DNA from: JAVMKJ01 sp031732875
Lineage (GTDB): Bacteria > Pseudomonadota > Gammaproteobacteria > Competibacterales > Competibacteraceae
DNA length: 58,025 nt
Assembly: GCA_031732875.1 (NCBI GenBank)
Contig: JAVMKL010000002.1
Coordinates: forward strand, 1 to 58,025
Direction of reading: 5' to 3'
Shown: positions 19,835 through 29,000 of the stretch, piece by piece
Layout of the letters: every line of letters begins with the position of its first letter
Numbering within the stretch: position 1 is the first letter of the stretch
Notes under the pieces: model-generated
Told to the model about the DNA's origin: nothing
What the model saw: the letters and a program-made list of their open reading frames with translations, nothing else
The model's database searches: none
Translations under genes and position numbers: made by a program

Positions 19835-19885
19835 TTCCCCTCCTTGGACAAGGAGGGGTGGCGCGTGGCGCCGGGGTGGTTCGAT
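19835..19885. repeat. Palindromic dispersed repeat between MFS gene and lpd
   Basis: Contains CCCCTCCTTGGACAAGGAGGGG, an 11-base-arm palindrome at 19837-19858, followed by GTGGCGC-GTGGCGCC. It lies in the gap between convergent genes. It may also act as a bidirectional transcription barrier, but it lacks a T tract. Confidence 0.6.
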
Positions 19886-19943
19886 CGGGCGGGGCTGGGG
19901 TGGGGGGAATTGAATTGCGTGCGCCCCGCCGGGTTCCGAACCG

Positions 19944-21785
19944 CTAGCGCTTTTTCCGCGGGATGTACAGGTCGGTGATCGTTCCCTCGAACACTTCCGC
20001 CGCCATGCCGACCGATTCGCCCAGGGTCGGATGTGGGTGGATGGTCAGGGCGATGTCCGCCGCGTCGCAACCCATCTCGATGGCGAGCGCGATCTCGCTG
20101 ATCAAATCGCCGGCATGAGTGCCGACGATGCCGCCGCCGACGATTCGGTGAGTTTCTTCGTCAAAAATCAGCTTGGTGAAGCCCTCGTCGCGGCCGTTGG
20201 CGATGGCGCGGCCGGACGCGGCCCAGGGGAACTTACCCACACCCACCTTGATGCCCTGCTGTTTTGCTTCCGCTTCGGTCAGGCCGACCCAAGCCACTTC
20301 CGGGTCGGTGTAGGCCACGCCGGGAATCACCCTGGCGTCGAAGAAGCTTTTCTGGCCGGCGGCGACTTCGGCGGCGACATGGCCCTCGTGCACCGCCTTG
20401 TGCGCCAGCATCGGTTGGCCGACGATGTCGCCGATGGCAAAGATGTGCGGGATGTTGGTGCGCATCTGCTGGTCCACCGGGATGTAACCCCGGTCGGTGA
20501 CCGCCACGCCCGCTTTCTCCGCGCCGATCTTCTTGCCGTTGGGCGAGCGGCCCGCCGACTGCAAGATCATGTCGTAAAGCTGCGGTTCTGCCGGGGCGTT
20601 GTCACCCTCGAAGGTGACCAGCAAGCCGTCCGGTTTGGTTTCGACCGCGACCGTCTTGGTCTTGAGCATGATCTTGTCGAAGCGATGGGTGTTCATCTTC
20701 TCCCACACCTTGACCAAGTCCCGGTCCGGCCCCTGCATCACCGCGTCGAGCATCTCCACCACCTCGATGCGCGCGCCCAGCGTCGAATAGACCGTGGCCA
20801 TTTCCAGACCGATGATGCCGCCGCCGATCACCAGCAGGCGCTTGGGGACGAAGCGCAGTTCCAGCGCGCCGGTGGAATCGACGATGCGCGGATCGTCCGG
20901 GATGAAGGGCAGATGCACGGCGGCGCTGCCGGCGGCGATGATGCACTTCTGGAACCGGACGATTTTCTTCTCGCCGGTTTTTTCTTGCCCGTTGCCGGTG
21001 GTGAGTTCGACCTCGAGATGATAGGGGTCGAGGAAATGGCCGTAACCGCGCACGGTCTCCACCTTGCGCGCCTTCGCCATGCCGGCGAGGCCGCCGGTGA
21101 GCTTGCCCACCACCTTGCCCTTGTGGGCGCGCAGCTTGTCAAGATCCACGGTGGGCTCACCGAAGCTCACGCCGAGATCGGCGAAATGCGCGACCTCGTC
21201 CACGACGGCGGCGACGTGCAACAGCGCTTTGGACGGGATGCAACCGACGTTGAGGCAAACGCCGCCCAGGGTCGCGTAGCGTTCCACCAGCACGGTCTTC
21301 ATGCCCAGATCAGCCGAGCGGAACGCGGCGCTGTAGCCGCCCGGACCCGCGCCAAGGACTAACATTTCGCAGTCGAGATCGGCGGTCACTGCCTTGGTGG
21401 TGCCGCCTGTTACCCTCACCCCTAACCCCTCTCCCGGGGGGAGAGGGGAACCCTTGCTCCCTTCGCCCGGTGGGAGAAGGGCCGGGGGTGAGGGCGCTTT
21501 GCTCCCCTCGCCCTGCGGGAGAGGGGCCGGGGGTGAGGGCTGTTGTCCTGTCGCCTCCAGTAGCAACACCAGGTCGCCTTCCGACACCTTGTCGCCAACC
21601 TTGATTTTCACTTCCTTGACCACGCCGGCGGCGGGGGCGGGTACCTCCATGGACGCCTTGTCGCTTTCCAGCACGATCAGCGGATCTTCCGGGGCGATGG
21701 CGTCGCCGGGTTTGACGAGCACATCAATGACGGCCACGCCCTTGAAGTCGCCGATGTCCGGTATTTTGACTTCCATCAGACTCAT
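19944..21785 (-). CDS. lpd: Dihydrolipoyl dehydrogenase (E3) with N-terminal lipoyl domain
   Basis: 613 residues. An N-terminal lipoyl domain (1-78, lipoylated Lys43 in ESDKASMEVP) is joined to the flavoprotein (from about 136): GAGPGGYSAAFR for FAD, redox pair Cys177/Cys182 (GGVCLNVGCIPSK), GGGIIGLEMA for NAD and the C-terminal HPHPTLGE with the catalytic His. Reoxidises the lipoyl groups of the pyruvate dehydrogenase complex. The ATG at 21785 has a GGAGG site. Third gene of aceE-aceF-lpd. The linker at about 83-128 (PSPPAPLPQGEG and like units) is encoded by three REP-like elements inserted in frame. Confidence 0.96.
   Translation of the reverse strand: MSLMEVKIPDIGDFKGVAVIDVLVKPGDAIAPEDPLIVLESDKASMEVPAPAAGVVKEVKIKVGDKVSEGDLVLLLEATGQQPSPPAPLPQGEGSKAPSPPALLPPGEGSKGSPLPPGEGLGVRVTGGTTKAVTADLDCEMLVLGAGPGGYSAAFRSADLGMKTVLVERYATLGGVCLNVGCIPSKALLHVAAVVDEVAHFADLGVSFGEPTVDLDKLRAHKGKVVGKLTGGLAGMAKARKVETVRGYGHFLDPYHLEVELTTGNGQEKTGEKKIVRFQKCIIAAGSAAVHLPFIPDDPRIVDSTGALELRFVPKRLLVIGGGIIGLEMATVYSTLGARIEVVEMLDAVMQGPDRDLVKVWEKMNTHRFDKIMLKTKTVAVETKPDGLLVTFEGDNAPAEPQLYDMILQSAGRSPNGKKIGAEKAGVAVTDRGYIPVDQQMRTNIPHIFAIGDIVGQPMLAHKAVHEGHVAAEVAAGQKSFFDARVIPGVAYTDPEVAWVGLTEAEAKQQGIKVGVGKFPWAASGRAIANGRDEGFTKLIFDEETHRIVGGGIVGTHAGDLISEIALAIEMGCDAADIALTIHPHPTLGESVGMAAEVFEGTITDLYIPRKKR
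21412..21540. repeat. Three tandem REP-like palindromic elements inside lpd
   Basis: Three units with palindromic cores: CCCCTCTCCC/GGGAGAGGGG near 21425-21450, CCCTTCGCCC/GGGAGAAGGG near 21459-21481 and CCCCTCGCCC/GGGAGAGGGG near 21503-21526. The CCCTCACCCC tail is seen on unit 1, and its complement GGGGTGAGGG on units 2 and 3, so unit 1 is inverted relative to the others. The total length keeps the lpd frame open across all three. Confidence 0.88.
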
Positions 21786-21800
21786 GAGCGGCAACCTCCG

Positions 21801-23414
21801 TTAGAGCAGCACGCGGCGGAAGTCCGCCAGCAGTTGGGCCAGATAGACGTTGAAGCGGGTCGCCAGCGCGCCGTCGATCACTCGATGATCCGCGCTGAGC
21901 GACAGCGGCAGGATCAGGCGCGGCGCAAACTGTTTGCCGTCCCAGACCGGCTTCATCACCGACTTGCTGGCACCCAGGATCGCGACCTCTGGCGCGTTGA
22001 TAATCGGTGAGAAATGCGTGCCGCCGATACCGCCAACCGAGGAAATAGTGAAGCAGGCACCCTGCATGTCGGCTGGGCCAAGCTTGCCGTCGCGAGCTTT
22101 CTTGGCGAGTTCGCCGGTTTCCCTGGCGATGTCGAAAATGCCCTTCTTGTCGGCGTCCTTCACCACCGGCACCACCAGACCGTTCGGCGTGTCAGCGGCG
22201 AAGGCGATGTGGTAATACTGCTTGTAGATGAGGTTTTCGCCGTCGAGCGAGGTGTTGAATTCCGGGAACTGCTGCAAGGCCCGGACGCACGCCTTGATCA
22301 TGAAGGCCAGCATGGTGAGCTTGACCCCGCCACTCTTTTCGCCTTCCTTGTTGATTTGCAGCCGGAAAGCCTCCAGATCGGTGATGTCGGCGTCCTCGTG
22401 GTAGGTCACGGCCGGGATCATCACCCAGTTGCGAGCGAGGTTGGCGCCCGACAGCTTCTTGATCCGCGACAGGGGCTTGACTTCCACCGGGCCGAACTTG
22501 GCGAAATCCACCGTCGGCCAAGGCAACAGATCGAGCACGCCACCGCCGGAAGCGGCCGAGGGAGTCGCCGCGGGGGCGAGGGCGCCGGACATGATCTGTT
22601 TGACGAAACCCTGCACGTTTTCCTTGAGGATGCGTCCCTTGGGGCCGGAACCCTTGGCCAGCCGGGTGAGATCGACGCCCAGTTCGCGGGCGAAGCGCCG
22701 CACCGAGGGGCTGGCGTGCACCTTGGCGAAACTGGGAGCGGCGGCTTCCACCACCGGCATGGATTTCACTGGCGGCGGCGGCGGCGCGGCTTCCGGTTTG
22801 GGCATGCGCGGCGCCAAGGTGACGGCGCTGAGCGTGTCGGGCAGTTGCGGCTTGGCGACGGCGTCGGCCCCGCTCGCGCGCAAGACCAGAATCAAATCGC
22901 CCTGCGAAACCTGATCGCCCACCTTGACCCCGACGCTCTGGATCGTGCCGGCGAAGGGTGAGGGGACTTCCATGCTGGCCTTGTCGCTTTCCAGCACGAT
23001 CAGCGAGGTATCGATCTCGACATGGTCGCCGGGCGCGACCAGAACTTCGATGATCGGCACGTTTTTGAAGTCGCCAATATCGGGCACTCGCACCTCGCGC
23101 GCTTCTCCGGTAACGCTGGCGGATGAGGTTTCGCCGATGGCGGCGGGTGAAGACTCCGGCGCCGACACGCTTTCGGCCACGTCCAAGTACAGAATCGGAT
23201 CGCCTTGAGAAATCTTGTCGCCCGCCTTGATTTTGATTTCCCGGACCACGCCGGCCAGCGGCGAGGGCACTTCCATGCTGGCTTTGTCGCTTTCCAGAAT
23301 GATCAGCGGCGTATCGACATCGACGGTGTCGCCCACCGCGACCGTGACTTCGATGACGTCCACGTTTTTGAAATCGCCGATATCCGGCACATGAATTTCC
23401 TTGATGATGCTCAC
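21801..23414 (-). CDS. aceF: Pyruvate dehydrogenase E2, dihydrolipoyllysine acetyltransferase
   Basis: 537 residues. Two lipoyl domains (Lys44 and Lys145, both in ESDKASMEVPSP), a Pro/Ala-rich linker, the peripheral-subunit-binding domain (about 233-275, SPSVRRFARELGVDLTRL) and the catalytic domain with SADHRVIDGA near the end. Forms the core of the complex and passes acetyl groups to CoA. GTG start with AAGGGGGAA upstream. Fifteen bases separate it from lpd and 24 from aceE, so the three genes form an operon. Confidence 0.96.
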   Translation of the reverse strand: MSIIKEIHVPDIGDFKNVDVIEVTVAVGDTVDVDTPLIILESDKASMEVPSPLAGVVREIKIKAGDKISQGDPILYLDVAESVSAPESSPAAIGETSSASVTGEAREVRVPDIGDFKNVPIIEVLVAPGDHVEIDTSLIVLESDKASMEVPSPFAGTIQSVGVKVGDQVSQGDLILVLRASGADAVAKPQLPDTLSAVTLAPRMPKPEAAPPPPPVKSMPVVEAAAPSFAKVHASPSVRRFARELGVDLTRLAKGSGPKGRILKENVQGFVKQIMSGALAPAATPSAASGGGVLDLLPWPTVDFAKFGPVEVKPLSRIKKLSGANLARNWVMIPAVTYHEDADITDLEAFRLQINKEGEKSGGVKLTMLAFMIKACVRALQQFPEFNTSLDGENLIYKQYYHIAFAADTPNGLVVPVVKDADKKGIFDIARETGELAKKARDGKLGPADMQGACFTISSVGGIGGTHFSPIINAPEVAILGASKSVMKPVWDGKQFAPRLILPLSLSADHRVIDGALATRFNVYLAQLLADFRRVLL

Positions 23415-23438
23415 GAGAAATTCCCCCTTGGCCGGTGT

Positions 23439-26099
23439 TCAAACGGTGATCGGATTGGGCTTGTCGGCGGCGATGCCGTACTTCTTGATCGCCTCCACCA
23501 CCTTGGCGACGGGCAGGGCGCCTTCCTCGGCCAGCAACTTGAGGGCCGCGACCGCGACGTAATGCCGATCCACCTCGAAGTGTTGCCGCAGTTTGGCGCG
23601 GGTGTCGCTGCGGCCAAAGCCGTCGGTGCCCAGCACGAGATAATGCCGGTGAATGAAGGACCGCAATTGCTCGGCGTACATCCGCATGTAGTCGGTGGCG
23701 GCCACCACGGGGCCGGGATGCCCTTCGAGACAGGCGGTGACGTAGGGCACGCGCGGCGTTTGCTCGGGATGCAGCAGGTTCCAGCGCATCGCGTCTTGGC
23801 CTTCGCGCGCCAGTTGGTTGATGCCGGGTGCCGACCAGATATCGGCGCTCACCTGCCAGTCGTCGCGCAGCAGATCGGCGGCGGCGATCACCTCGTTCAG
23901 AATCGCGCCGCAGCCGAGCAGTTGCACGCGGTGGCCGCTGCCTTCACCCTGCTTGAACAGATACATGCCCTTGAGGATGCCGGCTTCGGCGCCTGCTGGC
24001 ATGGCAGGATGGTGATAGTTTTCGTTTAAGGTGGTGATGTAGTAGAAGACGTGTTCCTGCTCCTGCACCATCCGGCGCAGGCCGTCCTGCACGATCACGG
24101 CCAGTTCGTAGGAGAAGGTCGGATCGTAGGACGCGCAGTTGGGGATGAACTGGGCGAAGATCTGGCTGTGGCCGTCCTGGTGTTGCAGGCCCTCGCCGGC
24201 CAGCGTGGTGCGGCCGGAGGTGCCGCCGATCAGGAAGCCGCGCGCTTGCAGGTCGCCGGCGGCCCAGGCCAGGTCGCCGATGCGCTGGAAGCCGAACATC
24301 GAGTAGTAGATGTAGAACGGGATCATGTTGATGCCGTGGTTGGCGTAGGCGGTGCCAGCCGCCAGCCAGGACGACATGGCGCCCGCTTCGTTGATGCCTT
24401 CCTGCAAGATTTGCCCTTTCTTGTCCTCCTTGTAGAACATCAACTGGTCGGCGTCCTGCGGCTCGTACAACTGGCCGCGCGGCGAGTAGATGCCGATTTG
24501 CCGGAACATGCCTTCCATGCCGAAGGTGCGCGCCTCGTCGGCGACGATGGGCACCACATAGCGACCGATGACCTTGTCGCGCGCCAGTTGGGTGAGGACG
24601 CGGACGAAGGCCATGGTGGTGGACATGTCGCGCTCGCCGGTGTCCTGCAACAGCGCGTCGAAGGCGGCCAGCGGCGGCACGGTCAGCGGTTCGGCGTTGC
24701 GGCGGCGCTGCGGCAGGTAGCCGCCCAGCGCGGCGCGACGCTGTTGCAGGTACTTGATTTCCGGGCTGTCATCCGCCGGCCGGTAGAACGGCATGGTTTC
24801 GAGCTGGTCGTCGGAAATGGGGATGTGGAAGCGGTCGCGGAAATCCTTGAGCGCCTGTTCCCCCATTTTCTTTTGTGAGTGGGTGATGTTCTTACCCTCG
24901 CCGGCCACGCCCATGCCGTAGCCCTTGACGGTCTTGGCCAGGATCACGGTCGGCTGGCCCTGATGTTTCACCGCCGCCGCGTAGGCGGCGTAGATCTTGT
25001 GCGGATCGTGGCCGCCCCGGTTCAACCGCCAGATGTCCTCGTCGGACAGGTGGCTGACCATCTGCTTCAGTTCGGGATATTTGCCGAAGAAGTGCTCGCG
25101 GGTGTAGGCGCCGCCCTTGGCCTTGAAGTTCTGGTATTCGCCGTCCACGCATTCTTCCATGAGTTTTAGCAGGAGGCCCTTCTTGTCGGCGGCGAACAGC
25201 GGGTCCCAGTAGGAACCCCACAGGACCTTGATGACGTTCCAGCCGGTGCCGCGGAAGTCGCCTTCCAGTTCCTGAATGATCTTGCCGTTGCCCCGGACCG
25301 GACCATCGAGTCGTTGCAAATTGCAGTTGATGACAAAGATCAGGTTGTCGAGGTTTTCGCGGGCGGCCAGCGCGATGGCGCCCAGCGATTCCGGCTCGTC
25401 CATCTCGCCGTCGCCGCAGAAGCACCACACCTTGCGGCCTTCGGTGTTCGCCAGTCCCCGGTTGTGCAGATACTTCATGAAGCGGGCCTGGTAAATGGCC
25501 TGAATCGGACCGAGGCCCATCGACACGGTGGGGAATTGCCAGAAATCCGGCATCAGCCAAGGATGGGGGTAGGAACTAAGGCCGTTGCCATCCACTTCCT
25601 GCCGGAAATTGTTCAGTTGTTCTTCGGTCAGGCGCCCTTCCAGGTAAGCGCGGGCGTAGATGCCCGGCGCGGAATGGCCCTGGATGAAGACCAGATCGCC
25701 GGCGTGTTCGGGGCCGGGCGCGTGCCAGAAGTGGTTGAAACCGACGTCGTACAGGGTGGCGCTGGAGGCGAAGCTGGCGATGTGGCCGCCCAGTTCCGAG
25801 GTGATGCGGTTGGCTTTGACGACCATCGCCAGCGCGTTCCAGCGAATCAACGAGCGGATCTTCCACTCCATGCCGGGATCGCCGGGCGTGTATTCTTCCT
25901 GGTCGACCGGGATGGTGTTGAGATAGGGTGTGTTGGCGCTGTAAGGCATGTGAACGCCGGCGGCGCGGGCCTGATTCTGCAGCTGGCCGAGCAGATGGTA
26001 GGCTCGTTGCAGTCCTTCCGCTTCGATCACCGCGTCGAGGGCGTCGAGCCATTCCTGGGTTTCCTGCGGGTCCAGGTCGCTGTAATTCTCGATCGTCAT
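23439..26099 (-). CDS. aceE: Pyruvate dehydrogenase E1, homodimeric type
   Basis: 886 residues, essentially the length of E. coli AceE (887). Decarboxylates pyruvate and acetylates the lipoyl group of E2. Visible signatures: GHSAPGIYARAYLEGR, the thiamine-diphosphate motif GDGEMDEPES, and AIALAARENLDNLIFVINCN. The ATG at 26099 (MTIENYSDLDPQETQEWLDAL) has an AGGA site at 8 bases; an upstream in-frame ATG at 26192 has no family support. First gene of the operon, with a 427-base upstream gap shared with a divergent acyl-CoA dehydrogenase gene. Confidence 0.97.
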   Translation of the reverse strand: MTIENYSDLDPQETQEWLDALDAVIEAEGLQRAYHLLGQLQNQARAAGVHMPYSANTPYLNTIPVDQEEYTPGDPGMEWKIRSLIRWNALAMVVKANRITSELGGHIASFASSATLYDVGFNHFWHAPGPEHAGDLVFIQGHSAPGIYARAYLEGRLTEEQLNNFRQEVDGNGLSSYPHPWLMPDFWQFPTVSMGLGPIQAIYQARFMKYLHNRGLANTEGRKVWCFCGDGEMDEPESLGAIALAARENLDNLIFVINCNLQRLDGPVRGNGKIIQELEGDFRGTGWNVIKVLWGSYWDPLFAADKKGLLLKLMEECVDGEYQNFKAKGGAYTREHFFGKYPELKQMVSHLSDEDIWRLNRGGHDPHKIYAAYAAAVKHQGQPTVILAKTVKGYGMGVAGEGKNITHSQKKMGEQALKDFRDRFHIPISDDQLETMPFYRPADDSPEIKYLQQRRAALGGYLPQRRRNAEPLTVPPLAAFDALLQDTGERDMSTTMAFVRVLTQLARDKVIGRYVVPIVADEARTFGMEGMFRQIGIYSPRGQLYEPQDADQLMFYKEDKKGQILQEGINEAGAMSSWLAAGTAYANHGINMIPFYIYYSMFGFQRIGDLAWAAGDLQARGFLIGGTSGRTTLAGEGLQHQDGHSQIFAQFIPNCASYDPTFSYELAVIVQDGLRRMVQEQEHVFYYITTLNENYHHPAMPAGAEAGILKGMYLFKQGEGSGHRVQLLGCGAILNEVIAAADLLRDDWQVSADIWSAPGINQLAREGQDAMRWNLLHPEQTPRVPYVTACLEGHPGPVVAATDYMRMYAEQLRSFIHRHYLVLGTDGFGRSDTRAKLRQHFEVDRHYVAVAALKLLAEEGALPVAKVVEAIKKYGIAADKPNPITV

Positions 26100-26526
26100 G
26101 GATGGTCCTGAAGGTGGTAAGTTGTGGTTGTAGCCTTCCTCGAATTCGGGAAGGGGCGAACGGCGGGCGTGACCGCCCGGTTCGCGGGGCATTGAGGCGC
26201 AAAGTCCTCAAACTATAGACCGGCAATTCGGAAATACCTCCGAGTCGGCGCCGCATGGCGAGTACCATTTCCCGGACTACCTCTTGGCCATCCTTCCCGA
26301 GACGTTCGGCGGAGCCCGCCTGGGAAAAGACGGCGTCGACGGTTTGGGTCCGGAGCGCCGCCGCTTCGTGGCTGGACACTATCTGTTATTGCAGCGCAAT
26401 ATTTTGAATTATCTGGCTATTTTAGCAAAATTAGGGTGTTTATTCTAATTTTTGCGTTTACGTTTTCAGCATGGCGCGGTTCGCCCATAACGTATTGAAA
26501 TCTCAACGCAACCCAGGATTACGCCC
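26100..26526. other. Divergent intergenic region between aceE and the acyl-CoA dehydrogenase
   Basis: The left two thirds are GC-rich without a recognised gene. The right third (about 26380-26470) is AT-rich and the likely promoter zone for both directions. It contains the palindrome TATTGC-AGC-GCAATA at 26387-26401, a possible operator. A weak minus-strand promoter candidate (TTAGAA, 18 bases, TAAAAT) is in the same stretch. Confidence 0.45.
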
Positions 26527-28329
26527 ATGCCCAGCTATACCGCTCCCGTTCGCGACATGCAGTTCATTCTGCACGAACTGCTCAAGATCGACCGCTACAA
26601 TGATCTGCTGGCCGGTTTCGCGGAGGCGACCCCGGACACCATCGCGGCGATTCTGGAAGGCGCCGCCCAGCTCAGCCAGGAAGTGTTACAACCGCTGAAC
26701 AAGGTCGGCGACCGGGAAGGTTGCCGGCTGGAAAACGGTAAGGTCATCACCCCGAGCGGCTTCAAGCAAGCCTATGACGCCGTGGTCGAGGGAGGCTGGA
26801 TCGGCCTGATCGGCGATCCGAAATACGGCGGCCAGGGCCTGCCCTACGTATTGGGGCTGGCGGTCAGCGAGATGATGGCCTCGGCCAACATGGCGTTCAC
26901 CATGTACCCCGGCCTGACCAGCGGCGCCATGGAAGCGATCGAGATCGGCGGCACCGAGGAGCAGAAGGCGCTGTACCTGCCCCGCATGATCAACGGTCAG
27001 TGGACCGGCACCATGAACCTGACCGAGCCGCACTGCGGCACCGACCTGGGCCTGCTGCGCACCCGGGCCGAGCCCCAGTCCGACAAGACCTATCGCATCA
27101 CCGGCACCAAGATCTTCATCTCCGCCGGCGAGCACGACCTGGCCGAGAACATCATCCACCTGGTGCTGGCCAAGATTCCCGGCGGCCCGGAGGGGGTGAA
27201 GGGCATCAGCCTGTTCATCGTCCCCAAGTTCCTGGTCAATCCCGACGGCAGCCTCGGTGATCGCAATGCGGTGAGTTGCGGCTCCATCGAGGAGAAGATG
27301 GGCATCCACGGCAACGCCACCTGCGTCATGAATTACGACGGCGCGGTCGGCTATCTGATCGGCGAGGCGCACAAGGGCCTCAAGACCATGTTCATCATGA
27401 TGAACGCGGCCCGGCTGGCCGTGGCGGTGCAGGGCTACAGCCAGGCCGAAGTGGCCTATCAGAACGCCGTCGCCTACTGCAAGGACCGGGTGCAGGGCCG
27501 CTCGCTGCGGGGCGCGAAGTTTCCCGACAGGCCGGCGGACCCCATCATCGTCCATCCCGACATCCGCCGGATGCTGATGACCTCCCGGGTGTTCCAGGAA
27601 GGCGCGCGGGCCTTAGCCTACTGGGCCGGCCTGACGGTGGACATCATCCGCAAGCATCCCGATGATGAGACGCGGCAGAAGGCCGAGGATCTGCTGAGTC
27701 TGTTGACGCCAGTGATGAAAGCCTACTTCACCGACATGGGGTTCAATGCCACCAACCTGTGTCTGCAATGTTTCGGCGGCCACGGCTACATCGCCGAGTG
27801 GGGCATGGAACAGTTCGTGCGCGACGCCCGCATCGCCCAGATTTACGAGGGCGCTAACGGCATCCAGGCGCTGGATCTGATCGGCCGCAAGCTGCCGGCC
27901 AACAAGGGTCGGGCGATTCAGTTGTTCTTCGCGCTGGTGGGTGGGTTCTGCGAGAAGTACGAAAACAACGCCGCGCTGTCGCCCTTCGTCAGGCCGCTGA
28001 CCGAGGCGCTGGAGCGGCTGGTCGAGGCGACGCAGTGGTTGATGCAGCACGCCATTTCCAACCCGGACAACGGCGGCGCGGTATCGATGGATTATCTGTA
28101 CATGATGGCGCTGGTGACGCTGGGCTATCAGTGGGCGCAGGTCGCTCGCATCTGCGAGAACCAGCTTTCCAACCCGGACGATGACAGCTTCGACCGGGAG
28201 TTCTATCAGAACAAGCTGGTATGCGCCGAGTTTTTCATGGAGAAGATGTTGCCGGAGACCATGGCGCATCTGGCCAAGATTCAGGCCGGCGCCGATTCGC
28301 TGATGACCCTGCGCGCCGAGGCGTTCTGA
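26527..28329 (+). CDS. Acyl-CoA dehydrogenase, 600-residue (C-terminally extended) type
   Basis: 600 residues, longer than the usual 380. N-terminal helical domain, the FAD/substrate segment MNLTEPHCGTDLGLLRTRA, YRITGTKIFISAGEHDL, and the catalytic Glu441 in IYEGANGIQALDLIGRKL, followed by an extension of about 150 residues. This is the type that includes DmdC-like 3-methylthiopropionyl-CoA dehydrogenases and other chain-length variants; substrate not determined. Oxidises an acyl-CoA to the enoyl-CoA, passing electrons to ETF. Monocistronic: a strong terminator follows at 28368. Confidence 0.93.
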   Translation: MPSYTAPVRDMQFILHELLKIDRYNDLLAGFAEATPDTIAAILEGAAQLSQEVLQPLNKVGDREGCRLENGKVITPSGFKQAYDAVVEGGWIGLIGDPKYGGQGLPYVLGLAVSEMMASANMAFTMYPGLTSGAMEAIEIGGTEEQKALYLPRMINGQWTGTMNLTEPHCGTDLGLLRTRAEPQSDKTYRITGTKIFISAGEHDLAENIIHLVLAKIPGGPEGVKGISLFIVPKFLVNPDGSLGDRNAVSCGSIEEKMGIHGNATCVMNYDGAVGYLIGEAHKGLKTMFIMMNAARLAVAVQGYSQAEVAYQNAVAYCKDRVQGRSLRGAKFPDRPADPIIVHPDIRRMLMTSRVFQEGARALAYWAGLTVDIIRKHPDDETRQKAEDLLSLLTPVMKAYFTDMGFNATNLCLQCFGGHGYIAEWGMEQFVRDARIAQIYEGANGIQALDLIGRKLPANKGRAIQLFFALVGGFCEKYENNAALSPFVRPLTEALERLVEATQWLMQHAISNPDNGGAVSMDYLYMMALVTLGYQWAQVARICENQLSNPDDDSFDREFYQNKLVCAEFFMEKMLPETMAHLAKIQAGADSLMTLRAEAF

Positions 28330-28367
28330 GCCAGACCCGCTGGTAGCCGATTTCCCCCCGCTTCTTG

Positions 28368-28406
28368 CCCCGTCGCTGGTTTCCCGACCGGCGGCGGGGG
28401 ATTTTT
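28368..28406 (+). terminator. Rho-independent terminator after the acyl-CoA dehydrogenase gene
   Basis: A 12-bp stem (CCCCGTCGCTGG with CCGGCGGCGGGG, two G-U pairs) and an 8-base loop, followed by GATTTTTA. Strong intrinsic terminator geometry. Confidence 0.88.
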
Positions 28407-28536
28407 ATCCGGCCATCAGGCCCGACCTCGACCGGTTGTCCCGGCGCCCTATCGCTCCCATCCACGCCGCACTACAATCGAGTGTGGGGCGTGGTCGCTC
28501 CCCATCAACTCCCTACTTCTCCACGAGACCGAAGAC

Positions 28537-28935
28537 GTGCGCAACTTCATCCTGACTTTGATGGCAGCCACCCTGGGCGCGACCTTGGCCGGCTGCGCCA
28601 CGCCACCCCCTTCCATCCAGCAGCAGGCCGCCCAGCAGGAGAAACTGCTCGCAGCCGCGGGGTTCGACGCCCGGCCGGCGGACACCCCACGAAAAATGGC
28701 GCAGTTGCAGAAGCTGCCGCCCTACCAGGTGCTGATGCGGTTCCAAAACCAGCAGCCGGTGTATGTCTATGCCGACCCACAGTACTGCCAATGCCTGTAC
28801 TACGGCAACGAACCGGCCTATCAGACCTACCGCCGCCTGGCCATCGAGCAGAACATCGCCAACGAGCAGTACATGGCGGCGCGGATGAACGAGGACGCGG
28901 CGATGGATTGGGGCGTGTGGGGGCCGATCTGGTAA
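28537..28935 (+). CDS. Small lipoprotein, function unknown
   Basis: 132 residues, GTG start. A lipoprotein signal peptide (MRNFILTLMAATLGATLAGC, lipobox Cys20) precedes a Gln-rich segment and a compact domain with YQVLMRFQNQQPVYVYADPQYCQCLYYGN. The C-x-C pair in the mature part is notable. I do not recognise the family. It begins 130 bases after the terminator of the previous gene and ends 65 bases before the DUF72 gene. Confidence 0.75.
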   Translation: MRNFILTLMAATLGATLAGCATPPPSIQQQAAQQEKLLAAAGFDARPADTPRKMAQLQKLPPYQVLMRFQNQQPVYVYADPQYCQCLYYGNEPAYQTYRRLAIEQNIANEQYMAARMNEDAAMDWGVWGPIW

Positions 28936-29000
28936 GCGCGCCGTCCATGTCGCCGCCGGTCTCCCACCGGGACGACCGGACGTTCCGGAATTGATGGCTC

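Noticed and set aside
21412..21540. CRISPR-like repeats
   Set aside because: The three units are palindromic, differ from each other, are partly inverted and have no regular spacers; they are REP-like elements inside lpd.
26209..26379. Minus-strand frame starting MSSHEAAALRTQTVDAVF upstream of aceE, possibly a leader peptide
   Set aside because: It has no ribosome site that I trust and runs on into aceE out of frame with low-complexity sequence; no leader-peptide features were found.
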